A DNA stretch of 64,000 bases from Morinoia aosen (taxonomy: Eukaryota > Arthropoda > Malacostraca > Amphipoda > Talitridae): positions 45,051,842-45,115,841 of the forward strand of contig CM059569.1 in assembly GCA_030386875.1 (NCBI GenBank), written 5' to 3'. Under the pieces are notes generated by a model. That model had not been told where the DNA came from. It ran no database searches and saw only the letters and a list, made by a program, of their open reading frames with translations. This document shows positions 1-11,879 of this stretch, piece by piece. Position 1 is the first letter of the stretch. Each line of letters begins with the position of its first letter. The translations under genes and the position numbers were made by a program.

Positions 1-335
1 TAAGTGGTTGTGTTAATAGTGGGAAACTTGGAGGTCGCCTTAAGTGGTTGTGTTAATAGTGGGAGACTTGGAGGTCGCCTTAAGTGGTTGTGTTAATAGT
101 GGGAGACTTGGAGGTCGCATTAAGTGGTTGTGTTAATAGTGGTGGGCTTGGAGGTCGCCTTAAGTGGTTGTCTTAACAGTGGGAGACTTGGAGGGCGCCT
201 TAAGTGGTTGTGTTAATAGTTGGAGACTTGGAGGTCGCCTTGAGTGGTTGTCTTAATAGTGGGAGGCTTGGAGATCGCCTTAAGTGGTTGTGGTTATAGT
301 GGGAGACTTAGAAGTCGCGTTAAGTGACGTCTTAA
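1..335. repeat. 40-bp minisatellite, cut by window start
   Basis: About eight head-to-tail copies of a 40-bp unit beginning TAAGTGGTTGTGTTAATAGT and ending in GGAGGTCGCCT. Copies differ by scattered substitutions. The array begins at the first base, so its true left edge lies outside the window. It decays after about 325. Confidence 0.95.
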
Positions 336-895
336 TGCTACTATTCCACCATAAATTTAAGACTAATCTGGTTTGTTACCTCACGAAATTAGTAGAAGCG
401 GTAGCACATTTACGGGTCATGCATTATTGATTCAATTTTTTTCGGAGGCTAGTACAGACATGCGTGTGAGACACGCGTGTTTTCAGATGATAGACGGACT
501 TCGCTTCTACACTCTGTATCTGCGACTTGTGGAGAGCATGAAATTCTCTTTATGCACTCGTTTAGTTAAACATCCAGCGCGGTATCCCCCTTTGTCTTTA
601 AGGAGAGCAGGGCACAGGGAAGATGAATTAATAGAGCAGAGAACTCGCATCGATAACTGCGGAGCTCGGTCGACCGGTGCACAAGAACCTGCAAAACAGC
701 CCTGCCCAGCATAGCTCTCAGCAGGAAGAGCAGCTCGAAGTATTACAAGAATTCTAGCGGGTATTCCGAAGGCTTTTGGAAAGCGCTCTGCCTGGATTGC
801 TGCCCGCATTCGCTCCCTCTCGCCAGCGCAGGACTTGCGTTAGTACACAAGTGTTGCTCACACGACATCCGCCAAATGTGTGGGTTTGCTTCTTC
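336..895. other. Unique sequence, no gene recognised
   Basis: Ordinary complexity with short overlapping open frames on both strands (about 100-113 codons). None has a recognisable domain, signal peptide or splice context. Confidence 0.5.
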
Positions 896-1180
896 TGGAC
901 GTCTAAGTCATTCATGAAAGCTTGAACAATTATCACTCCTGGAAAGCTTGAATAATGATCTTGACTTGAGGTAGTTTTTAGTTGTACGAGCTGATTGATT
1001 TTGCTCACGCAGCATGTACCAATTGTGAGGATGTTGTGAATAAGTATAGCTTTTACTGTACGTCAAACTTATTCATGAAAGCTCAAATAATAATAATATA
1101 ATCACTATTGGAAAGCTGGAATAAAAATCACCTAAATTAGAAGAAGTTTTTAGTAGTCCGCGCTGATTGATTTTTCCACA
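896..1180. repeat. Diverged duplication of about 110 bp
   Basis: Two related segments, about 896-1006 and 1062-1180. They share TTATTCATGAAAGCT-like starts, GGAAAGCT(T/G)GAATAA in the middle and GCTGATTGATTTT near the end. This looks like an old duplication rather than an active array. Confidence 0.7.
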
Positions 1181-2600
1181 AGTTTATTCATGCTTAGTTA
1201 CGAGCAAAAGATGTCGAAGGAGGAAGTATTTCCATCGTAACTAAATGTTGATACTATTTTAATTCGAAGTTAACGCGCTCAACTTGAACTATAAGTAGGA
1301 ACGACAGCATGCGGATTTACGATAAGGAATTGTTGTGCTAAAAAGTGTCTGCGGCCTACACCTTGAAGGAAATAACATTTTGTTTTTTTAAGATACCGAT
1401 CTACTTTGAAATGTTCCTCACACGTCCCTCACCAAACGTGCACGATCTCTTCACTGTTCATTAAAATTATTAATCTTCAATGAAACCTAAATATTGGAAA
1501 ATAAACATGTCAATTTGAGACAGTTTTCATTTTATTTTTTAGAAGTGCTGGCTCTTACAAGATGACTCGGGTGCAGGGAGCATGCAAGGAAGAAGACCAC
1601 GTCCACAAAATGCCGGAGCTGGCGCACCTCCACCAGACCTGGAAGCGCGTCCAGTTTTAATCGCTTGATGATTTCCAGTAAAATGCCGGACCAGAAACCA
1701 CGCTCGAGCGATCGTGCAAAACAATAGGAATTCGAAGCAGATGCGGACACGGTCTTTGAGCAAAACTCCAATAAAATTACTGCGAAATATAAAGGTTTTC
1801 ACGGTAAAAACTGGGGAGAATCGCTGCTGTGGAATATTTCCATGTTAATGTAGCGTGAGCTGCGGTCGTACTTCAAAGCACACGGCCAACTGGAGCCCGC
1901 CTCAAATTATGTATTTACATTGGAATGAAGAGCAGCATACTTTGCTGGGCACTGCTTAATAGTGGAACCAATAAAACAGATCGCATGATTTGCAAGTAAT
2001 GAAGTTTTCAAACGGTCGCCCTTAATGGTCATACGCATCGAAACTTCGTAAGTATGGCGAGCAAGTTTAATGAAGAGAATACGTGCTGCGGACCAGGCTG
2101 AGTCGTAGCTCTTCCAGCCTCAAGACTGAGTTAATAGAGTATTAAATCTTAGCATAATCAGCTTTAAATATGCAGTACGCCGAGGTGCGGCTCCGGCTTC
2201 AATTAGAAGAAGAAATGTGGTTCTTTTAGTCCGAAAAAGTATGTGAAACGTTTTGTGATCTTAAAGCATACCGATTGCCTTGAACGTGCTCTTAGAGTTA
2301 GAGTTGAAGACGCAAGTTCACATCTGAATGATACCCAAGAATGAAGATTACAGATGAGGTTCAGAGCGGAAGTGCACGTTGCAGAGATGACACATGCATC
2401 TTTGGTGAGAACTTGAAGCTTTATAAAATGTGTTTTAGACGAACATGTTGAAGGAAAAGTCGCTCAGCTCTTCTTAGGGATGGCACATGAAAGAAAAGAG
2501 TCACTTCAGAAAAGAGAGAGGTGAGCGATAGTTGGTCCTCAAGTTCAGTCGCAAGATTGATACGAGAGATTGCATGTTAGAGTCTAAATTAAATACAAGA
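1181..2600. other. Unique sequence, no gene recognised
   Basis: Mixed AT-rich DNA with a GC-balanced island at about 1540-1770. The overlapping minus-strand frames there (79 and 87 codons) have no recognisable family. Nothing else is supportable. Confidence 0.5.
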
Positions 2601-3015
2601 ATACCAAGGAAAATTAGAGACGCGCAAGGAATAAATAAAAATGGCAGTAACCATCAGGAAATTGAATGGAATATAAAAAATATCAATAAATAGGAGGGAA
2701 TATAAAAATATTAGGGAATAAGGGGCAGTCAGGAAGTGGGAAGAAATCGGAGGGGCTGTAGCAAAATAAGAGGAATGCTGTAGGAGAGGCTATCTTGAAA
2801 TAGAAGAGAATTAGAGGGATGACCAAAAATTGGAGGAAATCGGACAGATTACCCGATGAGAAAGAGGCAATACAAGAGACAATCATTCCAATAGGAAGAA
2901 ATAGTAAGGGGCAAGAGGAAAAATGTAATTAAGAGGGGAATAAGGCAAACGGAGGGAATAAAAGGGGCATCAAGCAAAAAAGGAGGGAACAGGAAGAAAC
3001 AGGAGAAGCAGGAAG
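2600..3015. repeat. Purine-rich low-complexity tract
   Basis: The + strand is dominated by A and G, with irregular GGAATAAAAA and GGGAATAAGGGG motifs. The Phe/Pro/Leu-rich minus-strand open frames here are a product of this composition. Confidence 0.8.
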
Positions 3016-4507
3016 TATGAAGCACATTTTGCGCTTCCCCAAACAAAAATTTAACACATTTTATTGTACGTTTCGTCCGGAAAATTTTATCATTGATACC
3101 CTCATTTTTCGATGAATTAACTGCCTTATGAAATTGCTCGCAAACTTCCACCACCAGCTTCTTCTGAGTAGTTCATCGCCTGCATAATAATCGATTCAGG
3201 ATGCGATGTTGAGCAGAGCTATCGATTAGATCTGGAGCTAAAACGTCTGATATATCTCATTCATTCTCGACGGTGGACCAAATATTTATTTTTTGACTTC
3301 CTGTGTGTATGATTTAATTTTTTTTTCATAGTGGATTTAAGATTTTTTGTTAAATTGTGATTGATGATAATTCTCAAAACTCTCAGAAAAATATGAGAGC
3401 TCTGTCGTTCGAGTTAGGACGAATGTGCACCTCTCTTAGGGAGCGATTGCGATCAATCATTTGCGCTCGACTATAGAATGCAAATTAATATTAAATATCT
3501 AAGCCATCGAATAAATGTGTAAGTCATCGATTAAATGCAGACTAATAATGAATATCTAAGTCATCGATTCGAATTTAGAAATAAGTTATGCAGGAACTCG
3601 ACGTCGTTGAAGTGCAAAAATGACAACAATGTTCAGGTAAATGTTCTTCCCTCGGGGCATTAATGCATCGAGGCATACAAGAGATGAGTATTATACAAAG
3701 TCGATCCGTCGTGTCAGTTGAACGATATATCATATCTTCGGGGACTCCCAGGGGGAGATGCGAGGTCCCAAGCTGGTAGATGAGTAGTCCTTCCTTGAGA
3801 GCGAGGTGGTGGCGACGAACAAGTTTTGCGTCTTTAGGCAACGAAAAGAAATTTTAGCGTAACATATTCAGTGCACCTTCAGCCCAAAATATAATGGTGA
3901 GCGTAAAGAAATAAATTGTGATTTACCTAAACAAAACGACTCAACTTCGCTGTCAGTAGCGCAAAACGAACTTTGGTAATTCGTGGGCAAACTTATTATA
4001 TTTTTATAAACTTCAAAACTTTCTTTACTTCAAGAAGAATGTCAGTTTTTTTAAGCAAAAACAACGACACAATATAAGAGATAGAATTATTCTAAAGACA
4101 CAGATCATAAGCTAAACCAAATGTTGGGTTATATGCGCAGGCATTGGTACCATTGCTTAATCATAAAGTTGCTATCGTGTAAATCAGCCGATGCACAAAA
4201 TCTACTGATTCATAGTCGCTGTACATAATTCGATACCCTAGCGTACGTTCAAAGCTTAAATCAGAGATCTATAAGTTATGATTGAAATTATTTGTGCCTC
4301 GTGATGAGCACGAAAATTTTTCAAGCTTAATCGGACAGACACTGGATGGACGTTTTCAAAACCGCCTACAAAGTCACTCAGCTTTACGCACATCAATTAG
4401 CAGTGTACACAAACAAAATTTGTTGCATGATACGTACACGCTGAGTGATACACGCACACACAGAGTGCACGCAGCACACTTTCCATGTGACACAAGATGT
4501 GATCAAC
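3016..4507. other. Unique AT-rich sequence
   Basis: No recognisable gene. A short diverged repeat with AAGTCATCGATTAAATG-like units lies at about 3490-3570. Confidence 0.5.
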
Positions 4508-4695
4508 AATGTGAACAAGAATATGAACAAGAACATGAACAAGAATTTGAACGAGAACATGAACGAGAACATGAACGAGACCATGAACGAGAATATGAAC
4601 AAGAACATGAACGAGAATATGAACGAGAATGCGAATGAGAATACGTACGAAAATATGAACAGGAATATGAACGAGAACATGAACGAGAATGTGAG
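4508..4695. repeat. 12-bp minisatellite
   Basis: About fifteen copies of a dodecamer of type AACATGAACGAG / AATATGAACAAG. Because 12 is a multiple of three, stop-free frames run across it on both strands (Glu/His-rich and Asn-rich on +, Phe/Ser-rich on -). These are artefacts of the repeat. Confidence 0.95.
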
Positions 4696-4972
4696 TCCAG
4701 GCAAGACGACGGCTTTGCCCAAGAAAGGCCCGCAAGACCCGGCACTGACACGCCGGTTGGGACGTCAAGAGACGGAGCTGGTCTTGCGATTTGAATAAAT
4801 TCAGGGCGCTGGCATTGAAGGAGCATTAATCGTGCGCGGGCTGATTTGAGGAGAGTGCTGTGTTTAATTAGAGGGGCTTGCAAGGCGCCACGCCCTGCCT
4901 TGAAACTCTTCAATATCGCCACCGCTTCTGCTGGCTTTTAGGGCCGATTAAATCTGAGTTATTCTGAGCTTT
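4696..4972. other. Short unique island between two arrays
   Basis: GC-balanced sequence separating the 12-bp and 42-bp arrays. No gene, RNA or transposon signature seen. Confidence 0.4.
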
Positions 4973-5478
4973 GCGGCCTGCCACCGCTGACCTGCGCAGT
5001 CCCGCCGCTCCCTGACGGCCTGCCACCGCTGACCTGCGCAGTCCCGCCACTCCCTGGCGGCCTGCAACCGCTGACCTGTGCAGCCCCGTCGCTCCCTGGC
5101 GGCCTGCTACCGCTGACCTGTGCAGTTCCACCGCTCTTCGGCGGCCTGCCACCGCTGACCTGCGCAGTCCTACCGCTCCCTGGTGGCCTGCCACCGCTGA
5201 CCTGCGCAGTCATGCCGCTCCCTGGTGGCCTGCCACCGCTGACCTGCGCAGTCTCGCCGCTCCCTGGCGGCCTGCCACCGCTGACCTGCGCAGTCCCACC
5301 GCTCCCTGGCGGCCTGCCACCGCTGACCTGCTCAGTCCCGCCGCTCCCTGCGGATTAGCGGCCTGCCACCGCTGACCTGCGCAGTCCCACCGCTCCCTGG
5401 CGGCCTGCCACCGCTGACCTGCTCAGTCCCGCCGCTCCCTGCGGATTAGCGGCCTGCCACCGCTGACCTGCTCAGTTT
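4973..5478. repeat. 42-bp GC-rich minisatellite
   Basis: About twelve copies of a 42-bp unit containing GCCACCGCTGACCTGCGCAG followed by a CCGCTCCCTGG-type end. Two late copies carry the same GCGGATTA insertion, indicating duplication of a variant pair. The unit is 14 codons, which explains the repetitive Ala/Gly/Arg-rich minus-strand open frames. Confidence 0.95.
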
Positions 5479-5799
5479 TAAACATGTCGGTGGTGCTGGA
5501 AATTTTAAAGAAGAACTATTGCGGAGATAAATTCAATTTTAAACTTGAAGCGCCGCCTGAATCTATGTGTGAACTGATCTTGCTGCTGCGAGTTTCATAG
5601 CACTGCCAAGCGAGGTGCCGAGTGCTTTTGTGCCTTGATTTCTTTAATGCCCTTTACGCGAGTGTGACAAATTCGTCACTCAAAAAATACAAGTTTCTTA
5701 TGTACTAACTAACATGCAGGACTACTTGTAAATGAATGTGAAGATTTAGGTACATGTTATCTTCAAGCAAAGTTCATTTTGCGTGCGATACTTAAGTTA
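5479..5799. other. Unique sequence, no gene recognised
   Basis: AT-balanced spacer between the 42-bp array and a family A element. No gene or RNA recognised. Confidence 0.4.
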
Positions 5800-6032
5800 T
5801 TAACACTTTGACTGCAACGTGCACCACCGGTGGCCACAGACGGGATTTTCATAATGCTGCTGACCGACCAGTGGTCACAAACTCAATTTTCATAAGTACT
5901 TAATCAGAGCTAAATAAAGGCACGAGCCAGTTCAAGTTTGCTATTTTAAAAATTGCACACTACAATTGACTTTAAATTCGAGTTGAATATTGAGCTTCAG
6001 TTTAACCAATTGCATGCAGTCAAATTGTTGAA
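5800..6032 (+). mobile_element. Family A TTAA element, copy A1 (piggyBac-like MITE)
   Basis: Starts TTAACACTTTGACTGCAACG, has the internal palindrome CCACCGGTGG and the block GACCGACCAGTGGTCAC, and ends in an eroded inverted copy of the start. It has no coding capacity. The TTAA flank and terminal inverted repeats point to cross-mobilisation by a piggyBac-type transposase; no such transposase is present in the window. Confidence 0.8.
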
Positions 6033-6160
6033 CAAACTTCGTGTGTGTGTGACGTATAGTTCGCAGCTCTCCGACTCGTTATGCAAAGAATTGAGGGCGC
6101 AAAGGGATAGTATTTTGTGTGACGTGTTGGCTGTTTTCTTAGTGCTACCTAAGTGAAAAT

Positions 6161-6545
6161 GATTAGATAAGTTAGTCTAAGCCTCCCTAACCACAAGAAA
6201 GGTGTTCCAAATAGGAAGAAGAAGGAAGACACCATAAAGTATCCAGTTTAGGAAAAGGGGAATTTATGCACAAGGTTTGTTTCCACACAAGATCCCTTGT
6301 GCGTAGAAACAGCAAGTTGGGATATAAGTTGTAAATCAAACATGATTAAAGTTCAAAATGAATGCCAAAGATTCTGAACAAAGTTTGCGGTGCACCGAAA
6401 AAGATGGTCATTAACATAGTCTAAAGCAATTTTATTTGAAAAGGAAAGGGTTGCCTGACTTTAAGCTTAGGACCACACATCTCTCTCATGAGAGCGCTTA
6501 TTCTTATAAATGAAACAATTGTATCCCCCTTTGAGGGACGTAAAG
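6161..6545 (+). repeat. Family B dispersed repeat, copy B1
   Basis: Opens with GATTAGATAAGTTAGTCTAA, followed by GCCTCCCTAACC and GGTGTTCC. It has a potential hairpin CACAAG-ATCC-CTTGTG and a distal block with GGACC(A/T)CACAT and GAGCGCT. Five other copies lie in the window. No terminal repeats or coding frame were found, so the class is unknown. Confidence 0.75.
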
Positions 6546-7535
6546 TGATGAACGCGCATAATTCGTCGTGAGATTTCTGCAGGGAGTCGAAAATGAAAGT
6601 GACTCGAATTTGTCAGGGAGACGAAAGAGCAACTACGAGGGATGAATCCTTGAAGTGATTCTTTTACTGATCACATGATATTTTAGCTTTCAGTTTTTAT
6701 TCCTTGATCTAATACTTGATGACTCATGAAACACATGTGGCAGTCACATTATTGAGTGCAACTGTACCTTACGGCAGAAAAATACCAAAAGCGATCATGG
6801 CTCTTGAGTTCAAGGCTCATAAAGTTACCATGAACAAACTTTCTGAAGCTTCTCACGGTGTTATTTTTGAATTAAAAAGTTTCAAGAAAGTTTTAGTTAA
6901 TTGTTTACATAATTGTTTCTAAACGTTATCGGTTTTTCCCTGTTTGCTGCACCAGATTGTCTGTCTCGCTGTTTGCTGCGTGACTGTGTGTGACGGCAGC
7001 GCACTGCAACATACTGTAAATGAGACATTTGTAACTCCGATGAGGAATAAAGTTACAATTTCCCGAATTCAATTCCGGAAATTTTTATTTACCACGGATG
7101 ATTTTAAAAAAATAGTTAGCCATTCGAGGTCGAATAACAAATTGAATCGTTCGCAAAGACGACTCGTTTGATCATGCATGCATGGATTGCTGAACTTAAT
7201 TAAAAAACATTGCAAGAATAGGGATAATTTAAAATGCATGGTTTTTGCTCAGACCAACATTGTTGTACTTGTGTTTTAATTAGCGTAACAAGAATGATTT
7301 CAAAATTAAAAAAATAAACCTTGGCCCCAAAAATAAACCTCACCCGCCATCGCTTAATTTACTTTTAACCGATATAAACAATTTATTCATCACTATCGAT
7401 ACATATGTAGATTGTTTCTTTAGTCTAGTATAAAGGTTGAATTTGAGTACAGCTCAAAGTTTACCTTACTTCGATGATGACCGAGCGACTCATTTTGAAG
7501 CGAAATTTTTGAGAGCACGTGGAAATAACTTAAAA
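6546..7535. other. Unique AT-rich sequence
   Basis: Only short open frames of 60-99 codons without recognisable domains. No RNA gene seen. Confidence 0.5.
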
Positions 7536-7697
7536 GAAGTGCGAGTAGGACGTACGAAACTGTCCACCAAAGCCACAGCCCCCACAAGAAGTTCCAAGAG
7601 TGGCGCATTTGAGAATGTACACCAAAACCAAACCCCCCTACAAAAAGTACCAAGAGTGGGACATACGAAAATGTCCACTAAAGCACAGCCCCCACGG
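7536..7697. repeat. Short tandem repeat of about 63 bp, 2.5 copies
   Basis: Diverged copies share AAGT(G/A)CCAAGAGTGG, ACATACGAAAATGTCCACTA-type sequence and AGCCCCCAC. It contributes the first part of a 169-codon + frame that I do not regard as a gene. Confidence 0.7.
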
Positions 7698-8053
7698 GGC
7701 CCGGATTTGCCGCGGCTGCGGCAGCTGTCCGCATAAATCCGTGGACTTCACGGCATCAATTATCGCAGCGGAGAACCGCTCGGCTGAGGGACCGTCGTGG
7801 GCCCATCTTTACAGAGCTATTAAGGAGGTCCGGTGGCTTAGGGAGGCGCATTTAAATTATTTTACGGACCAAAGAATGCACAACATGCAGGGAATGCCTG
7901 CCTGGCTGACCGGAGGCCGACGTGCCTCGAATACATTAAACTTTTGTTCACATCGTCCTGGCTTTCCATTTCTCCGAAGTTCCGCGCGGACTCGAGAGCG
8001 TTTTTACGCACCACATTCGGATGGGCGCAAACGGCAGCAGAAACACGTCTGTC
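7698..8053. other. Unique GC-balanced island
   Basis: Higher-complexity sequence than its surroundings. The open frame across it has no recognised family. Confidence 0.4.
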
Positions 8054-8265
8054 GCATTACTCAAGAATTTCGGCGCTGTTGGTTTACCTGCCACAAGTCT
8101 TCCGATTGATTTTCATCGACCATTACACACTTGCATCACTCAACAATTTCAGCGTAGTTGGTTTATCTGTCACAATTCTTCCGATTGATTTTAATCTACC
8201 ATCAAATTTTTACACTGCACAGAAATTTCGGCACAATTAGCTTACCTGCAACAAGTCTTTCAATT
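8054..8265. repeat. Diverged tandem repeat of about 90 bp, 2-3 copies
   Basis: Three related segments share CAAGAATTTCGGCGC or CAACAATTTCAGCGT, then TTGGTTTA(C/T)CTG and CTTCCGATTGATTTT. The copies are old and unequal in length. Confidence 0.75.
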
Positions 8266-8411
8266 GCGTCATCTCCCCTTACATACATACCTAACGAAGC
8301 CACAACCATCTAGAATTATCAATAAAGCGATCAGTAGATGCCAAAATCGTTTATATTTTTATACTGTAAACGAGCTCAGAAACGTTTTCATGTCGATTGC
8401 GTGTGAATGCG

Positions 8412-8830
8412 AAGTTATGTTAGCTCAACGTTATTTCCTGTTTTTTGGTACAGTAGTCGTGTCCCCCTATGAACAGATAAAAGGTGTTCCCATGAGAGGG
8501 AGGAGGGAAACATCGTCCAGTAGGGCACAGAGGGAACAGGGAATCTATGCAATATATAAATCCTAACACCATGCTCACCGAAAGGGAAAAATCGAAATTT
8601 CATGGAACAAGATAAATGTCGAAGAAGAAAGTTACAAGTGACAAAGAAGGACGAAAGTGAAGCTAAAAAAAATATCTGTAACAAAAAAGTATTCAATCTG
8701 AAACAAAAAAGTATTCAATCTTTAACAAAAGGACCTTCCTAGTATTCACTTCGGGACCTCACGTCGATCCCCTGGTAGTGCTAATTCTCCTACATACAAT
8801 GCTTCTAACCCACTGAAGATTCCTTGCGCG
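8412..8830 (+). repeat. Family B dispersed repeat, copy B2 (diverged)
   Basis: Matches other B copies in AAAGGTGTTCCCATGAGAGG, in the middle block GGAACAAGATAAA and in the distal block TTCGGGACCTCACGTCGATC. It also holds a local duplication of AAAAAAGTATTCAATCT (about 8683-8722). The first 40 bases are poorly conserved. Confidence 0.6.
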
Positions 8831-9156
8831 TAACTCATATTATTTCACTTTCGTTAAACTTTAATATTTCTCTTCGTCAGCGACGTGAGTTGATCTCGTG
8901 CCGGCGGCGCCCACAGAAATGACGTGGAGCATCCGACCAGGAGTCTTTGGTGGGTGTAGGTCTTTGACAAGCACCATTCGACGCACCCTTTGACAAGCGC
9001 CCTACAGCAAGCACCCTTTGACAAGCGCCGTTTGACAAGCGCCCTCACCCACTGCAGGAGACGCAGAGCGTTACAGTTGCGAGAGGAGACTGCGAGACGA
9101 TGTGAGACTTGAGATAACAAGGGGGATCTATTCTGTATAGCTTGCAGGTGTGAGCT
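8831..9156. other. Unique sequence with short direct repeats
   Basis: Contains four imperfect copies of TTTGACAAGCGCC-type sequence at about 8955-9045. A 190-codon minus-strand frame across this and the next array is Pro/Ile-repetitive and not gene-like. Confidence 0.5.
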
Positions 9157-9325
9157 GTGTGCAGGTATTGCAGGTGGTATTGCAAGAGGTATTACAGAAG
9201 GTATTGCAGGAGGTATTGCGGGAAGTATGGGAGAAGGTATTGCAGGAGGTATAGGAGGAGGTATTACAGGAGGTTTTGCGGAAAGTATTGGAGAGGGTAT
9301 TGCATCAGGTATTGCAGGAAGAAAT
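9157..9325. repeat. 12-bp minisatellite
   Basis: About fourteen imperfect copies of GGTATTGCAGGA. Frames across it read as Arg/Tyr/Cys-rich (+) or Ile/Pro-rich (-) because 12 is divisible by three. Confidence 0.9.
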
Positions 9326-9670
9326 GTTTTACTTCTATCTCTCCATCTCCAATATTCCTCCCCGAGTATCCCTCTCACGTCCCGAGCGCAATTAGTAGAA
9401 AAGAAGTGCCTGCATGCAGAGGGCAACCCTCAGCTACGGAGAAGAGCAGCAAGAGAAAAAACTGGTTTGTTGGAGTAAAGTCGAGAAAGAATGAAACCAG
9501 TTTCGCATGTGTATTTGATGGGAAGAAAAAGAAAGTCTTTTCACCAATTAGTTGTTGTTTTCACGTAACATTAAATTCGAACAGAATTGAGGTTAAATTT
9601 CGAATGCGGCGTGCTCAGGCGCACAATACCATCTCATCCACTTCTTTCGCCTTGATTGGGCAGCAACATG
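9326..9670. other. Unique sequence
   Basis: Ordinary complexity; no gene, RNA or transposon recognised. Confidence 0.4.
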
Positions 9671-9912
9671 GGGCTCAGGGGAAGAGGGTGAGGATGAAGG
9701 GGAGGAGAAGGAGGGGACGGAGGGTAATGAGTCCGAGAAGGAGGGGTCGATGAGGAGGGGACAGAGGGTAAAGGGGTTGAGAAGTAGAGGACGGAGGATA
9801 AAGGGACCGAGAAGGAGGGGTTGAGGAGGAGGGGAACGAGGGGAAAGGAGCTGAAGAGGCTGGGGAGGAAGAGGTGAGGACGAAAGTGCCCTGAACGAAG
9901 GGGGTGCAGGGC
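9671..9912. repeat. Purine-rich imperfect repeat
   Basis: The + strand is G/A-biased, with irregular GAGAAGGAGGGG and GGACGGAGGGTAA motifs. The Ser/Pro/Leu-rich minus-strand frames are compositional. Confidence 0.85.
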
Positions 9913-10019
9913 AGAGGACAAGTGCGAATCATGCCTGCTAATGACCGCCCTGCCGCGGTGCCGTGCTCTCGGTGCTCTTCCAAGAACTTCCTGGCACACT
10001 AGCACCCCTGCCCTCGTGG

Positions 10020-10240
10020 CTGTTGTCCTTTGGTGTTATCCTCCCTTGTTGTCCATTGGAGTCATCCACCCTTGTTGTCCATTGGTGTTATCCTCGTTTG
10101 TTGTCCATTGGAGTTATCCTCTCTTGTTGTCTCTTATAGTTATCCCTTGTTATCCTTTGGAGTTGTTCTCCTTGTTGTCCCTTGGAGCTATCACTTGATA
10201 CACCCTGAAGTTATTCGCCCTGATTGTCCCTTGAAGTTAT
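10020..10240. repeat. Minisatellite of about 24 bp
   Basis: About nine imperfect copies of CTTGTTGTCCATTGGAGTTA. The pyrimidine-rich + strand gives overlapping hydrophobic frames that should not be read as membrane proteins. Confidence 0.9.
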
Positions 10241-10321
10241 TCTTCGTTGAAGCCGTTTCCTTCGTGGGACCACACTAGGGCATACAAACCTGATTTAATG
10301 CCATGAAAAAGTACAACTAAA

Positions 10322-10386
10322 GTCAGATTCCGAATCCTGCTACTTGCAACCAACCGTTGACAACTGCGGAAACGCAGTGAATGGGC
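10322..10386 (+). repeat. Fragment of a dispersed repeat (partner at 39978)
   Basis: Shares AA(T/C)CGTTGACAAC(T/C)GC-like sequence followed by GAAACGC(A/G)GTGA, and the upstream CTGCTAC, with about 39978-40052. Too short to classify. Confidence 0.5.
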
Positions 10387-10444
10387 TTTGATTTTTTATC
10401 ACCAAGTTAAAATTCATAATTTGTAATTATATTAGTGAAGTTTT

Positions 10445-10935
10445 ATTTTATCCTCCTTTTTGGCTGCAATTAATTGAGTTCATTTCCAAGGCAGAATTGC
10501 CCAGAAATAACGAGATGTAGTATTAGCAAAGTCTTATTTTTATGTCCTCTTGCCAGCAACTAACTTCGTGTTCATTTTTACGGCACAACTAGCCCAGAGT
10601 CACATGGTGTTATATTAGCAAAGTCTTTTTTTACGTCCTCGTGCCTGCAATTAATTTAGTCCATTTCCACGGTACAATTTACCCAGCACCACGAGATGTT
10701 TTTAAATTCTGGTCGGTTTGCTAGCAATTAATTTAGTTTATTTTTACGGCACAATTTACTCAGCACCACGAGATGATTTTATTTTCTTGTCGTTTTGCCT
10801 TCAATTAATTTGGTTCACTTCCCCGGCACAATTTGTCCAACACCAAGATGTTGTTCTGTCGGTTGTTTTCATCGTTTTACCATCAATTAATTTAACCCAC
10901 TTTTACGGCACAATTTGCCCACCAGCACGAGGTGT
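10445..10935. repeat. Diverged tandem repeat of about 75-95 bp, about six copies
   Basis: Units share CAATTAATTTAGTTCATTT, ACGGCACAATTTGCCCAG and CACCACGAGATG. Spacing varies because of indels. An old array with no coding signal. Confidence 0.85.
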
Positions 10936-11430
10936 CCCCGCCCAGCTACAGAGCATCGCTCCCAGGCCTGCCCAGCGCGAAGCATCCAAACAATGGCATT
11001 CATTATACATAACTCAATAACATCGCCACGGCGCCCTCCATACACGGCTTTCGGCCACGACTCAAATCTTTCTCCTATGTACTCTTCTTGCATGGGTTCC
11101 CGCACCGTGTACCAAGCGTCGAATGAATAAAATGCCTAATTAATATTCTTTAATTTAGTAGCTTCAAGAGGCGAGCTCTTCTTCTATTGGTCCAATTTAC
11201 AAAGGAATGGTCTTTGCTGTTCATTATGGAAGGGGTTGACAGAGACGTATTGGCGAATGCGGCCCCACTTTCTATAAATCTTTGCCGCAAAACTCGGGTA
11301 ATGAAGACGGGGATTGTGGGTTCAGATCGGACAGGGCGTTTCACTACTTGTGTTTGTGTTACGTATGATTTTCTCTCTGAGGTTACAGGATCGCGTGCCT
11401 ATTAAGTCTCGGAAGACGTGACGCAAGGTC
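10936..11430. other. Unique sequence
   Basis: Short open frames only. GGTCGAATCC at about 11427 resembles a tRNA B box, but no tRNA fold precedes it. Confidence 0.4.
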
Positions 11431-11675
11431 GAATCCATAACTTTTCATCTGACTGATAAGGTTCGGGAAGAACGAGGTTCTGTCACAAATGACACGTGTA
11501 CTTTAAATTTTGGAGCAGTTCAATTTCATGGCTTTTGGATTCAAGTTCAAGGGTTCCAAAACTTTTCGTCGGAATGATAAAGTTAGGTATGAATGAGGTT
11601 CTCTCACAAATGACAAGTGTACTTCAAATTGGAGCGCAGCAACTTTATTGCATTTGGGTTCAAGTTCAATGGGCC
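11431..11675. repeat. Tandem duplication of about 122 bp
   Basis: Two copies share GAGGTTCT(G/C)TCACAAATGAC, GTGTACTT(T/C)AAATT and GGATTCAAGTTCAA. Divergence suggests an old event. Confidence 0.85.
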
Positions 11676-11879
11676 TACTCTAAAGACCATTTCGAAACAC
11701 GCAATAAAATACAACACTCATCAAAATAAGATACACATGGTGCTTAGTATACCAGAGCGTAGCACAGAATGCGGATGACGCTAATACATCAACCCGTCGA
11801 TTTTTTTCATTTGTATGAATGATGGATGATTTGTTCTCAATCTTCTCTCAAGGTTACGTTCATAACTGCATATAATCAA

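Noticed and set aside
7600..8109. 169-codon + frame
   Set aside because: Spans parts of two short tandem repeats and a unique island; no recognisable domain.
11405..11440. tRNA B-box-like GGTCGAATCC
   Set aside because: No A box or cloverleaf can be drawn upstream.
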